The notes beneath the pieces are model-generated. The model was given only the letters and a program-made list of their open reading frames with translations. It ran no database searches and was not told where the DNA came from. A stretch of DNA of 64,000 nt, taken from assembly GCF_039541115.1 (NCBI RefSeq), contig NZ_BAABFP010000007.1, positions 274,290-338,289 on the forward strand, given 5' to 3'. This document shows positions 37,948 to 46,625 of the stretch, piece after piece. Source of the DNA: Angustibacter luteus. Lineage in GTDB: Bacteria > Actinomycetota > Actinomycetes > Actinomycetales > Angustibacteraceae. Every line of letters begins with the position of its first letter. The first letter of the stretch is position 1. A program made the translations under genes and the position numbers.

Positions 37948-38607
37948 ATGAAGCCCCGTCTCGCACTCACCATCGCCGTCGCCGGTGTGGCCCTCGCAGC
38001 CACCGCCTGCGGCAGCAGTGACACCGACGCCGGCTCCTCGGCGTCCTCGTCCTCCTCGACCACCTCCTCCAGCTCGCCCACGACGTCCGACGCCATGGCG
38101 TCCGGGATGGTCGGCGCCGGCTGCGCGGAGTACGCCAAGGCCGTTCCGTCCGGTGCCGGTTCCGTCGAGGGCATGTCCCAGGACCCGGTCGCCACCGCGG
38201 CCTCCAACAACCCGCTGCTCAAGACCCTGACCCAGGCCGTCTCCGGCAAGGTCAACCCCTCGGTCGACCTGGTGAACACGCTGAACAACGGCGAGTTCAC
38301 GGTCTTCGCTCCGGTCGACGACGCGTTCAAGAAGCTGCCGGCCGGCACCGTCGACACGCTGGCGAAGGAGAAGGGCGGCAAGACGCTCAGCAGCATCCTG
38401 ACCTACCACGTCATCGCCGGGCAGCTCTCGCCCGACCAGATCGTCGGCACCCACAAGACCGTCGAGGGCCAGGACGTCGAGGTCAAGGGCTCTGGCGACA
38501 ACCTGACCGTCGGTGCGGACGGCGCCAAGGTGATCTGCGGTGGCGTCAAGACCGCCAACGCGACCGTGTACCTCATCGACTCGGTGCTGATGCCGCCGAA
38601 GATGTGA
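37948..38607 (+). CDS. Fasciclin (FAS1) domain lipoprotein
   Basis: The 219-aa protein has an AAGGAG ribosome site. The lipobox ends at C21 (ALAATAC). A Ser/Thr-rich spacer to about residue 50 follows, then one FAS1 domain: [28 protein letters not shown] and ILTYHVIAG. The C-terminus ends in the FAS1 strand [15 protein letters not shown]1 lipoproteins, such as mycobacterial Mpt83-type proteins, sit on the cell surface and are linked to adhesion. A conserved Cys pair may be present (C59-like GAGCAEY and VICGGV). Confidence 0.93.
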   Translation: MKPRLALTIAVAGVALAATACGSSDTDAGSSASSSSSTTSSSSPTTSDAMASGMVGAGCAEYAKAVPSGAGSVEGMSQDPVATAASNNPLLKTLTQAVSGKVNPSVDLVNTLNNGEFTVFAPVDDAFKKLPAGTVDTLAKEKGGKTLSSILTYHVIAGQLSPDQIVGTHKTVEGQDVEVKGSGDNLTVGADGAKVICGGVKTANATVYLIDSVLMPPKM

Positions 38608-38624
38608 CCTGCTGAACCCGTAGC

Positions 38625-38664
38625 GTCCGAACGGATCGCACCTCTCGGTGCGATCCGTTCGGAC
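38625..38664. terminator. Hairpin terminator between fasciclin and pca regulator genes
   Basis: A perfect 18-bp stem with loop TCTC separates the fasciclin gene (+) from the convergent pca operon end (-). It can act on both strands. Confidence 0.85.
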
Positions 38665-38686
38665 GTTGGCGTGGGGTCAGCGAGGG

Positions 38687-39487
38687 TCAGCGAGAGGTGC
38701 GGCCGAGGTCCTGCTCGACGCCGCGCGCCGCCTCCCGCAAGGGGCCGAGGAGCTCGCGCCGGAAGGCGTCCGAGCTGCCTCGGCTCACGTGCGCCGAGAG
38801 GTTCATGGCCGCGACGACCACGCCGTTCGCGTCCCGCACCGGCACGGCCAGTGAGCGCAGGCCCTCCTCGAGCTCCTGGTCGACCAGCGCGTAGCCCTGC
38901 GACCGGACCCGCCCGAGCACGGTGCGCAGCCGGTCCACGTCGGTCACCGTCCGGGCGGTCAGGGCGGGCATGGTGAGGCCGGTCAGGTACTGGTCGAGCC
39001 AGGTCTCGGGCTGCGCGGCCAGCAGGACCCGGCCCATCGACGTCGCGTAGGCCGGGAACCGGGTGCCGACCGCGATGGCCACGGTCATGATCCGCTTGGT
39101 GGGCACCCGGGCGACGTAGACGACGTCGTCCCCGTCCAGCACCGACACCGAGCAGGACTCGTGCACCTGGGAGACCAGCACCTCCATGTGCGGCATGGCG
39201 AGCTCGGGCAGCGTCTGGCTGGACAGGAAGGCGTAGCCGAGCTCCAACACCCTGGGGCGCAACGAGAACAGCCGTCCGTCGGTGCGCACGTAGCCCAGGT
39301 CGACGAGGGTCAGCAGGAACCGCCGCGCGGCCGCACGGGTCAGGTCGGTGGCGCGGGCCACCTCGCTGAGCGTCAGCGCCGGGTGCTCCGCGTCGAACGC
39401 CCGGATCACGGACAGGCCCCGCTCCAGGGACTGCACGAAGTCGGTGGAACGGGCCGACCCGAGGTCGCCGGGTGCGTCGCCGGTCAC
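38687..39487 (-). CDS. IclR family regulator of the PcaR/PcaU/PobR group
   Basis: The 266-aa protein has an HTH at about residues 15-75 (DFVQSLERGLSVIRAF, then LTLSEVARATDLTRAAARRFLLTL), the opening typical of PcaR/PcaU/PobR. A full IclR effector domain follows. Members respond to beta-ketoadipate, protocatechuate or 4-hydroxybenzoate. The GTG start overlaps the pcaC stop, making it the last, coupled cistron of the pca operon. The likely targets are the two 15-bp palindromes at 45022 and 45125. Confidence 0.92.
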   Translation of the reverse strand: MTGDAPGDLGSARSTDFVQSLERGLSVIRAFDAEHPALTLSEVARATDLTRAAARRFLLTLVDLGYVRTDGRLFSLRPRVLELGYAFLSSQTLPELAMPHMEVLVSQVHESCSVSVLDGDDVVYVARVPTKRIMTVAIAVGTRFPAYATSMGRVLLAAQPETWLDQYLTGLTMPALTARTVTDVDRLRTVLGRVRSQGYALVDQELEEGLRSLAVPVRDANGVVVAAMNLSAHVSRGSSDAFRRELLGPLREAARGVEQDLGRTSR

Positions 39488-39882
39488 GTCGGCTCCGGCG
39501 GGTCGTCGGGCTCCGGGCGCAGCGCCTCCTCGGCCACCCGGAACGCGCGGTTGGCCGTCGGGACGCCGGCGTACACCGCCACCTGCAGCAGGATCTCGGC
39601 CAGCTCGTCGCGGGTCAGGCCGTTGCGCAGCGCGGCGCGGCAGTGCATCGCCAGCTCGTCCTCGTGCTGCAGGGTGGCCAGCATGGCGACGGTGATGGCG
39701 CTGCGGGTCCGCCGGTCCAGGCCGGGGCGGGACCACACGTCGCCCCAGGCGTAGCGGGTGATCAGGTCCTGGAACGGCTCGGTGAACGGCGTGGCGCCGG
39801 CGGCGGCCCGGTCGACGTGCGCGTCACCCAGGACGGCTCGCCGGACGTCGGTCCCGGCCTCGCGGCGCTCGTCGTCGTCCAC
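39484..39882 (-). CDS. pcaC: 4-carboxymuconolactone decarboxylase
   Basis: The 132-aa AhpD-like helical protein removes CO2 from 4-carboxymuconolactone. The core TEPFQDLITRYAWGDVWSRPGLDRRTRS is typical of PcaC, as is LQHEDELAMHCRAALRNGLTRDEL. It is a separate gene here, not fused to pcaD as in PcaL of some actinobacteria. It starts with GTG 10 bases after pcaD and overlaps the regulator start. Confidence 0.95.
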   Translation of the reverse strand: MDDDERREAGTDVRRAVLGDAHVDRAAAGATPFTEPFQDLITRYAWGDVWSRPGLDRRTRSAITVAMLATLQHEDELAMHCRAALRNGLTRDELAEILLQVAVYAGVPTANRAFRVAEEALRPEPDDPPEPT

Positions 39883-39892
39883 GTCGATCCCC

Positions 39893-40672
39893 CTACTGGG
39901 TGCTCTGGTCGGCGCCGAGGTGGTCCAGCACCAGCCGGGTCACGGCGTCCGGCTGCTCGAGGTTGGCCAGGTGAGCGGCGTCGTCCAGGAGGGCCAGCCG
40001 GGCCCCCGGGACGGCGCTCACGATGGCACGCGCGTGCTCCGGCGGAGTGGCCGGGTCGTCGGCCGCCGCGATCACCAACGTCGGCGCGCTGATCCGGGGC
40101 AGGTCGGCCAGCAGGTCCATCGCGGCGATCGCCTCGCAGCACCCGGCGTAGCCGACGGGCGGGACGGCGAGCAGGTCCGCGCGGGCGGCGGCGACGACGT
40201 GCGGCTGCACCGCGGCGAAGCCGGGGGTGAACCAGCGGGCGACGACGGGGTCGGCGACGGCCGCCATCCCGCCGTCCAGCACCGCGTGGGCGCGGTCGCG
40301 CCAGCCCTGCGCCGGCCCCAGCCGCGCCGACGTGCAGACCAGCACCAGCCGGTCGATCCGTTGCGGCGCATGCATCGCGAGCCACATGCCGACCATGCCG
40401 CCCAGCGAGAGCCCGACGTACGACGTCCGCTCGATCTCGAGTCGGTCCAGCAGCGCGAGGACGTCGCCGCCGAGGTCGTCGAGCGAGTACGGGCCGGCCG
40501 GGACGTCGGACCCGCCGTGCCCGCGGTGGTCGTACCGGACGACGCGCCAGGCCTCCGCCAGCCGGTCGACCTGCGGCTGCCACATCACCCCCGTGGTGCC
40601 CAGCGAGCTGCCCAGTAGCAGCGGCGGCCCGTCGGCGCGTCCGTCCTGGACCACGTGCAGGCGGGCGCTCAC
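39893..40672 (-). CDS. pcaD: 3-oxoadipate enol-lactonase
   Basis: The 259-aa alpha/beta hydrolase opens beta-ketoadipate enol-lactone. The nucleophile elbow is GLSLGGM, the oxyanion region is LGSSLGTTGVMW, the YDHRGHGGS motif is intact, and the catalytic His is near AAHLANLEQPDA. The GTG at 40672 overlaps the pcaB stop (GTGA); the longer frame is rejected. It is the fourth enzyme of the route from protocatechuate. Confidence 0.94.
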   Translation of the reverse strand: MSARLHVVQDGRADGPPLLLGSSLGTTGVMWQPQVDRLAEAWRVVRYDHRGHGGSDVPAGPYSLDDLGGDVLALLDRLEIERTSYVGLSLGGMVGMWLAMHAPQRIDRLVLVCTSARLGPAQGWRDRAHAVLDGGMAAVADPVVARWFTPGFAAVQPHVVAAARADLLAVPPVGYAGCCEAIAAMDLLADLPRISAPTLVIAAADDPATPPEHARAIVSAVPGARLALLDDAAHLANLEQPDAVTRLVLDHLGADQSTQ

Positions 40673-42027
40673 GGGGCGCCCAGTCGCTGGTGCCGGGCCA
40701 CGGCGGCGTCGACCAGCTCGCCGCTCGTGCCGAGCCACTGCCTCGGATCCAGGGCGTCGCTGATCCCGCTGTCGCCCAACGCGTCGAGCACGTACGGGTC
40801 GGCCCGCAGGGCCGCTTCGAAGTCCCTGCTGCGGGCGGCCTGGGCCACCAGGTACTGGGCTTGGGCCCGACCCAGGGAGGGCAGCAGCCGGGTGGCGACC
40901 GACTCGGCCATGACGACGGCCCCGCCACCGCGCAGGTGCTCACGCATCCGGTCCGGGAACACCTGCAACCCCTCCAGCAGGTCGGCCGTGCGCTGCGCGG
41001 CACCGAGGGCGAGCCGCAGCAGGTCCCGCAGGGGTTCCCACTCAGCGTGCCAGGCGCCGGTCGCCCGCTGCTGCTCGTGCACGGCCGAGCCGAACAGCGA
41101 GCCGACCAGTGCCGGGCCGCGTCGGGCGGCCGCGCTGACCAGCACCGCCGACACCGGGTTCTGCTTGTGCGGCATGGCTGATGAGCCGCCGCCACTCGCC
41201 TCCGCGACCTCACCGAGCTCGGTCTGGGCCAGCAGCAGGACGTCGGTCGCGACCTTCCCGCACGCCACCACCGCCGCGCCGAGCGCAGCCGCCACGTCGA
41301 GGATCGGCTGGCGGTCGGTGTGCCAGGGCGACCGCGTGGTGAGCTCGAGCCGGCTGGCGAGCGCGGCGGCGACGGCCTCGCCCTGCGTGCCGTATGCCGC
41401 TCGCGTGCCGACAGCACCGCCCAGCTGGACGGGCAGGTCGCCTGCGACCAGGGCCCACCGGGCGCGCGCGGTGTCGAGCTGGCTCAGCCACCCGGCGGCG
41501 ACCAGTCCGAAGGTGGTGGGGGAGGCCTGCTGTCCGAGAGTGCGTGCCACGGCGAGCGTGTCCCGATGGGTCAGCGCGAGCGAGGCGGCGGCGTCCCCAG
41601 CGGTGCGAAAGGCGGCGTCGAGCGTGGCGTGGCAGCGGGAGACCAGCAGCATCAGCGCGGTGTCCAGGACGTCCTGGCTGGTGGCGCCGTAGTGCACCCA
41701 GGTGCGGGCGTCCGGTGGGACGGCTGTACCGATCGCCGACACCAGCGGCACCACCGGGTTGCCGGCGGACGCCGTGCCCTCCACCAGTCCGGACAGGTCG
41801 AGCCGGTCGGGACGCTCGCACGCCTCCTCGAGCGCGTCCGCGACGGATCGCGGGGCCAGCCCGCAGTCGGCCAGCGCACCGGCGAGGGCGGACTCGACGT
41901 CCAGCATCGCCCGCAGCAGTGCGGTGTCGTCGAGCAGTGCGTCGACGTCCGGGCCGGCCGTGAGCCCGGCCAGCAGTGGCGGCGGTGGTGGCCCGGCGCC
42001 GTCAGATCGCGAAGAAGACGGTCTCAT
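40669..42027 (-). CDS. pcaB: 3-carboxy-cis,cis-muconate cycloisomerase
   Basis: The 452-aa fumarase/aspartase-superfamily enzyme lactonises 3-carboxymuconate. Superfamily signatures are VHYGATSQDVLDTAL and the flexible loop GGGSSAMPHKQNPV with the catalytic Ser. The C-terminal domain is Ala/Arg-rich and normal in length. Its ATG lies 26 nt inside pcaG, an unusually long overlap in this operon. Its stop overlaps pcaD by 4 nt. Confidence 0.95.
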   Translation of the reverse strand: MRPSSSRSDGAGPPPPPLLAGLTAGPDVDALLDDTALLRAMLDVESALAGALADCGLAPRSVADALEEACERPDRLDLSGLVEGTASAGNPVVPLVSAIGTAVPPDARTWVHYGATSQDVLDTALMLLVSRCHATLDAAFRTAGDAAASLALTHRDTLAVARTLGQQASPTTFGLVAAGWLSQLDTARARWALVAGDLPVQLGGAVGTRAAYGTQGEAVAAALASRLELTTRSPWHTDRQPILDVAAALGAAVVACGKVATDVLLLAQTELGEVAEASGGGSSAMPHKQNPVSAVLVSAAARRGPALVGSLFGSAVHEQQRATGAWHAEWEPLRDLLRLALGAAQRTADLLEGLQVFPDRMREHLRGGGAVVMAESVATRLLPSLGRAQAQYLVAQAARSRDFEAALRADPYVLDALGDSGISDALDPRQWLGTSGELVDAAVARHQRLGAP

Positions 42028-42589
42028 CGTCCCCCCGGAGGTGGATGTCGAACACCAGGCCGTCGGGACCTGCTGCAGCGACGAGCGTAGGCCGTCGCTC
42101 GGCGGGCACGGCGTTCAGCACGCGGTCCTGTGCGTTCGCGTTGCTCTCGTCGGGCAGGTAGAGGCGGGTCACCACCCGGTCGAGCAGGCCACGGGCGAAC
42201 ACCGAGACGTCCAGGTGCGGTGCCTGCCGCCCGTCGGTGCCGTCCGGCACCCGACCCGGGCGGACGGTCAGCACCGCCCAGCGACCCTCGGCGTCGGTCC
42301 GGCTGCGGCCGAAGCCGCGAAAGCCCGGCACGGACGACGGAGCGGCACCGCGCGGGTCGTCCGGGTGGTCGAAGCGGCCGTCCGGATCGCACTGCCACGT
42401 CTCGATCATGCCGTCCGGCACGGGCGCGCCGGTGCCGTCGAACAGCCGCCCGCGGATCCAGAACGCCCCCGGGGTGCCCTCGGGGACGACGTACGGTCCG
42501 TCGTCCCAGGTCAGCCCGATCGACAGGTACGGGCCGACGGTCTGCGACGGCGTCGTGCCACCAGGTCGTCCAGCGGCCAGCTCACTCAT
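42002..42589 (-). CDS. pcaG: Protocatechuate 3,4-dioxygenase, alpha subunit
   Basis: The 195-aa subunit has the beta-sandwich intradiol fold: TPSQTVGPYLSIGL at the N-terminus, GRLFDGTGAPVPDGMIETWQCDPDGRF, then PHLDVSVFARGLLDR. As expected for alpha subunits, the iron-ligand Tyr/His set is not complete, and it pairs with PcaH. The ATG at 42589 overlaps the pcaH stop by 8 nt. Confidence 0.95.
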   Translation of the reverse strand: MSELAAGRPGGTTPSQTVGPYLSIGLTWDDGPYVVPEGTPGAFWIRGRLFDGTGAPVPDGMIETWQCDPDGRFDHPDDPRGAAPSSVPGFRGFGRSRTDAEGRWAVLTVRPGRVPDGTDGRQAPHLDVSVFARGLLDRVVTRLYLPDESNANAQDRVLNAVPAERRPTLVAAAGPDGLVFDIHLRGDDETVFFAI

Positions 42590-43307
42590 CGTCGTCCTCG
42601 TCCTCGAACGGGGTCTGCTCGCGGCCGCGCAGCACGATGTCGAACGCGAAGCCCAGCGCCCACTGCTCCTGGGTGGCGCCGTGGTCGTAGCGGCTGACCA
42701 TCCGCTGCCGCGCAACGGGATCCGGCACCGAGTTGAAGATCGGGTCCTGGAAGAACAACGGGTCGTCCGGGAAGTACATCTGGGTGACCAGGCGCTGGGT
42801 GAAGGCGCGCCCGAACAGCGAGAAGTGGATGTGCGCCGGCCGCCACGCGTTGTCGTGGTTGCGCCACGGGTAGGCGCCGGGCTTGATCGTGACGAACTCG
42901 TAGCGGCCCTGGTCGTCGGTCAGGGCGCGTCCGGTGCCGGTGAAGTTCGGGTCCAGTGGCGACGGCCAGGTGTCGGTGACGTGCCGGTAGCGCCCACCCG
43001 CGTTGGCCTGCCACACCTCCACGAGGGTGCGCGGCACCGGCCGGCCGTCCTCGTCGAGAACCCGGCCGTGCACGACGATCCGCTGGCCCTGCGGCTCGCC
43101 GACGTGCTGGCGGGTCAGGTCGTGGTCGAGCGGGCCGACGCGCCCCTCGCCCAGGAGGGGACCGGTGAGCTCGGTCAGCATGTGCGGCAGGTACTCCAGC
43201 GGCTGGGCGGGCGCGCGCTGCACGGTCGAGGCGTACCCCGGGAACAGCAGCGGCGGCCGCTCGTCGGCCGGGATGCGGCGGTAGGCCCTGGTGTCCGGGC
43301 TGGTCAT
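42582..43307 (-). CDS. pcaH: Protocatechuate 3,4-dioxygenase, beta subunit
   Basis: The 241-aa catalytic subunit performs intradiol ring cleavage of protocatechuate to 3-carboxymuconate using Fe(III). Motifs are GRVLDEDGRPVPRTLVEVWQ, the GRYRHVTDTWPSPLDPNFTG region, and iron ligands in PGAYPWRNHDNAWRPAHIHFS (Tyr and two His). The C-terminus is very acidic (EDEDDDE). The ATG at 43307 has GGGAGC upstream and lies 32 bases after pcaJ. Confidence 0.96.
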   Translation of the reverse strand: MTSPDTRAYRRIPADERPPLLFPGYASTVQRAPAQPLEYLPHMLTELTGPLLGEGRVGPLDHDLTRQHVGEPQGQRIVVHGRVLDEDGRPVPRTLVEVWQANAGGRYRHVTDTWPSPLDPNFTGTGRALTDDQGRYEFVTIKPGAYPWRNHDNAWRPAHIHFSLFGRAFTQRLVTQMYFPDDPLFFQDPIFNSVPDPVARQRMVSRYDHGATQEQWALGFAFDIVLRGREQTPFEDEDDDE

Positions 43308-43339
43308 CTGGTTGCTCCCGTCCTCGTCGGCCGTGCTGG

Positions 43340-44146
43340 TCACGATCCTGCCCGCAACGTGGCGTTCAGCGCGCGCAGGACGCGCAGCTCGTCGGCGTCG
43401 GGTGGGCGGGTGCTGGCGACGTCGGCGGCGACCCGCAGGTCCCAGCCGGTCGCGGCCCGAGCCTGCTCGACGGTGGCGCCGGGGTGCAGCGAGGTCAGGG
43501 TCAGCTCGCAGGTGCTGGGGTCCGGTTCGAGAACACCGAGGTCGGTGATCACGACCCGGGGGCCGGCGCCGCGCAGGCCCCACCGCTCGCGGTCGCCCGG
43601 CCCGGAGCCGAAGCCCACCGAGGTGACGAACTCGAGCTCGCGCACGAACGTGCGTGGAGACTGGCGGACGACGACCACGACCTCCCGGCACGACGCGGCG
43701 ATCTCGGGGGCTCCGCCCGCGCCGGGCAGCCGGACGGCGGGGGCGTCGTAGGTCCCGCCGACCATGGTCGTGTTGATGTTGGCGAACCGGTCCAGCTGGG
43801 CAGCGCCGAGGAAGCCCACGTCGATCCGGCCGGGCTGGAGCCAGTAGTTGAAGACCTCCGGGACCGACACCACGGCGTCCGCGGTGTCGGCCAGGACGCC
43901 GTCGCCGATGGACAGCGGCAACCGGTCCGGCTTGGCACCGATGCAGCCGGACTCGTAGACCAGCACGAGGCCCGGTGCGTGCGTCGCGCGGGCCAGGTTG
44001 GCGGCGGTGCTGGGCAGTCCGATGCCGACGAAGCAGGCCGTGCCGTCGTGCAGCTGGCGGGCGGCGGCGACCGTCATCATCTCGTCGGCGGTCCACTCGG
44101 CGCTGGTCTCGGCGGTGGTCTCGGTGGTGGTCTCGGCGCTGCTCAT
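43340..44146 (-). CDS. pcaJ: 3-oxoadipate CoA-transferase, subunit B
   Basis: The 268-aa subunit of the succinyl-CoA:3-oxoadipate transferase has VYESGCIGAKP, whose Glu is the expected catalytic residue, and a GGTYDAPAVRLPGAGGAPEIA block. The N-terminus has a Thr/Glu-rich stretch (TTTETTAETSAE) of low complexity. The ATG at 44146 overlaps the pcaI stop (ATGA). With PcaI it activates 3-oxoadipate for thiolysis. Confidence 0.94.
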   Translation of the reverse strand: MSSAETTTETTAETSAEWTADEMMTVAAARQLHDGTACFVGIGLPSTAANLARATHAPGLVLVYESGCIGAKPDRLPLSIGDGVLADTADAVVSVPEVFNYWLQPGRIDVGFLGAAQLDRFANINTTMVGGTYDAPAVRLPGAGGAPEIAASCREVVVVVRQSPRTFVRELEFVTSVGFGSGPGDRERWGLRGAGPRVVITDLGVLEPDPSTCELTLTSLHPGATVEQARAATGWDLRVAADVASTRPPDADELRVLRALNATLRAGS

Positions 44147-44961
44147 GCCGGGGCTCCGGCGGCCAGCACGTCGGCGTCCAGCCACGCGGTGAACGCGTCC
44201 CGGTCGCGGCTGACCGCGTCCCAGCGCCGGTAGGCCTCGTTGTCCCGCACCGAGTACCCCTGCGCGTACGACGGGTGCGCCCCGCCGGGGACGTGCGCCA
44301 CCGCGGTCACCACCCACGACGGCAGGACGACGTCCCCGGGCACTGGTGTCAGCTCGTCGACGAGCTCCTCGACCGTCACCAGGGACCGGTGCGCGGCGAG
44401 CACGGCCTCCTTCTGCACTCCGGTGATGCCCCAGAGCTGCACGTTGCCCTGCCGGTCGGCGCGCTGGGCGTGCACGACCGTGACGTCGGGGCGCAGCGCG
44501 GGGACCGCGGTCAGCTCCTCACCGGTGAACGGGCAGGTGATCGGCGCGATGGTTGCGGTCCGCTCGACGAGGTCGGTGCCGCGGTAGCCGCGCAGCACCG
44601 CGAACGGAAGCCCGGACGCGCCGGCCACGTAGCGGTTCGCCATCCCGGCGTGGCTGTGCTCCTCGAGCTCCAGCGGTCCCGGCCAGCCGTGCTCGACGGC
44701 GTCCCGGAACCGGTGCAGCGAGCCGACGCCGGGGTTGCCGCCCCAGGAGAACACCAGCCGGGCCGCGCAGCCGGCGCCGATGAGCTGGTCGTACACGACG
44801 TCCGGGGTCATCCGGACCAGGGTCAGGTCGCGCCGTCCCTGCCGGATGATCTCGTGCCCGGCCGCGAACGGGATGAGGTGGGTGAAGCCCTCCAGGGCGA
44901 CCGTGTCGCCGTCCCGGACGAGCTCGGCGACCGCGTCGCGCAGGCTCATGATGCGCGCCAT
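44143..44961 (-). CDS. pcaI: 3-oxoadipate CoA-transferase, subunit A
   Basis: The 272-aa subunit A is the first gene of the pca operon. It has DGDTVALEGFTHLIPFAAGHEIIRQ, GCAARLVFSWGGNPGVGSLHRFRDA and HAQRADRQGNVQLWG, all typical of the alpha subunit. The ATG at 44961 has a GAGGGGTGA ribosome site. The upstream 187-bp region is shared with the divergent aldehyde dehydrogenase gene and carries two operator-like palindromes. Confidence 0.95.
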   Translation of the reverse strand: MARIMSLRDAVAELVRDGDTVALEGFTHLIPFAAGHEIIRQGRRDLTLVRMTPDVVYDQLIGAGCAARLVFSWGGNPGVGSLHRFRDAVEHGWPGPLELEEHSHAGMANRYVAGASGLPFAVLRGYRGTDLVERTATIAPITCPFTGEELTAVPALRPDVTVVHAQRADRQGNVQLWGITGVQKEAVLAAHRSLVTVEELVDELTPVPGDVVLPSWVVTAVAHVPGGAHPSYAQGYSVRDNEAYRRWDAVSRDRDAFTAWLDADVLAAGAPA

Positions 44962-45021
44962 GGTCACCCCTCGATTCGGTCCGTCCCGCTCGGCTCCCGT
45001 GTGTTCGCATTCCGCACGGGC

Positions 45022-45036
45022 GTTCCTATGACGAAC
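45022..45036. promoter_or_regulatory. IclR-type operator candidate, site A
   Basis: GTTCCTATGACGAAC is a GTTC-N7-GAAC dyad about 60 bases before pcaI. It matches the reverse complement of site B at 14 of 15 positions. A weaker relative, GTTCGCATTCCGCAC, lies at 45003-45017. Confidence 0.7.
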
Positions 45037-45124
45037 ATACGGAGCCGATCCGCGCACGTCAACGGGCCGCGGGGCGCCATTGACGCGACCCGGGGGCGAC
45101 CGTACGTTCATGGTGAGAACACGT

Positions 45125-45139
45125 GTTCGTCATACGAAC
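45125..45139. promoter_or_regulatory. IclR-type operator candidate, site B
   Basis: GTTCGTCATACGAAC is a GTTC-N7-GAAC dyad ending 9 bases before the aldehyde dehydrogenase ATG, overlapping the leader. The GTTCG half-site matches the repeat reported for the PobR/PcaU group. Confidence 0.7.
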
Positions 45140-45148
45140 GGAGATCCG

Positions 45149-46609
45149 ATGGCACTGCTCGATGGGACCGGCTGGCACGGCAAGGTGTTCAGCGACGGCT
45201 GGACGACGTCGTCCGGCGGGGACGCACCGGTCACCGAGCCTGCCACCGGGGACGAGCTGGCGCGGGCCGGCAGCGCCGACGCCGCGGACGTGGACCGCGC
45301 CGTCGCCAGCGCAGCGGCCGCTCAGACGGCCTGGGCCGCAACGAACTTCGAGGAGCGGGCGGCGGTGCTGCGCGCTGTCGGCCGGATCTTCGAGGAGCAG
45401 GCCGACCACCTGCGCGACTGGATCGTCCGGGAGACCGGCGGCATCCCACCGAAGGCGGACCTCGAGCTGCACGTCGCCGCGCAGGAGTGCTTCGAGGCGG
45501 CCGCGCTGACCTCGGCCCCCCTCGGCGAGATCATCCCGTCGGCCCAACCCCGGCTCAGCCTGGTGCGCCGTCGTCCGGTCGGCGTCGTCGGCGTCATCTC
45601 GCCGTTCAACTTCCCGCTGATCCTCTCGATCCGCTCCGTCGCACCGGCCTTGGCGCTCGGCAACGCCGTCGTGCTCAAGCCGGACCCGCGCACGTCGGTC
45701 ACCGGCGGGCTGATGATCGCCCGCGCGTTCGAGGAGGCCGGGCTGCCGTCCGGCCTGCTGCACGTGCTGCCCGGTGGGGTCGAGGCCGGCCAGGCGCTGG
45801 TCGAGCACCCAGGGGTGCGGGTGATCAGCTTCACGGGCTCGACCGCGGCCGGGCGCAAGGTCGGCGAGGCGGCCGGTCGGCTGCTCAAGCGCGCGCACCT
45901 GGAGCTCGGCGGCAACTCCGCGCTCGTGGTGCTCGACGACGCCGACCTCGACCTCGCGGTGAGCGCCGGCGCGTTCGGCTCGTTCATGCACCAGGGGCAG
46001 ATCTGCATGACCACCGGCCGCCACCTGGTGCACGAGTCGGTGGCCGACGAGTACGTCGGACGGCTGGTCGAGCACGCCCAGGCGCTCCCGGTCGGTGACC
46101 CGTTCCGCGAGCAGGTCGCGCTCGGCCCGCTGATCGACGCCGGGCAGCGCGACCGGGTGCACTCGCTGGTCACCGCGAGCGTCGAGTCCGGCGCGAAGGT
46201 GCTCGCCGGCGGTGAGTACGACGAGCTGTTCTACCGGCCCACCGTGCTCGACGGCGTCACGGGCGACACCCCGGCGTACGCGCAGGAGGTGTTCGGACCG
46301 GTCGCCCCCGTGCTGCGGTTCGCCGACCTAGAGCACGCGGCCGCGCTCGCCAACGGCACCGAGTACGGGCTCTCGCTCGGCATCCTGACCCGGGACGTGA
46401 TGAAGGCGTACGAGCTGGCGGAGCGGATCCCGAGCGGCATCGTGCACATCAACGACCAGACCGTCGGTGACGAGGCGGTCGCGCCGTTCGGCGGGGTCGG
46501 GGCGTCCGGGACGGGCTCGCGCTTCGGCGGGGCGGCCGCGAACGTCGAGGCGTTCACCGAGACGCAGTGGCTCACCCTGCAGGCGGCGATCACGCCGTAC
46601 CCCTTCTGA
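45149..46609 (+). CDS. Aldehyde dehydrogenase, benzaldehyde dehydrogenase type
   Basis: The 486-aa NAD(P)-dependent enzyme has E252 in the HLELGGNS motif, the nucleophile C286 in QGQICMTTGR, PFNFPLILSIRSVAPALALGN for the cofactor loop, and FTGSTAAGRKV. It begins with a benzaldehyde dehydrogenase-like LLDGTGWHGKVFSDGW. Directly upstream of pobA, it likely oxidises 4-hydroxybenzaldehyde (or vanillin-type aldehydes) to the acid used by PobA. The ATG at 45149 has GGAG and lies just after operator site B. Confidence 0.92.
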   Translation: MALLDGTGWHGKVFSDGWTTSSGGDAPVTEPATGDELARAGSADAADVDRAVASAAAAQTAWAATNFEERAAVLRAVGRIFEEQADHLRDWIVRETGGIPPKADLELHVAAQECFEAAALTSAPLGEIIPSAQPRLSLVRRRPVGVVGVISPFNFPLILSIRSVAPALALGNAVVLKPDPRTSVTGGLMIARAFEEAGLPSGLLHVLPGGVEAGQALVEHPGVRVISFTGSTAAGRKVGEAAGRLLKRAHLELGGNSALVVLDDADLDLAVSAGAFGSFMHQGQICMTTGRHLVHESVADEYVGRLVEHAQALPVGDPFREQVALGPLIDAGQRDRVHSLVTASVESGAKVLAGGEYDELFYRPTVLDGVTGDTPAYAQEVFGPVAPVLRFADLEHAAALANGTEYGLSLGILTRDVMKAYELAERIPSGIVHINDQTVGDEAVAPFGGVGASGTGSRFGGAAANVEAFTETQWLTLQAAITPYPF

Positions 46610-46625
46610 CATGGCCGGAGGTCAC

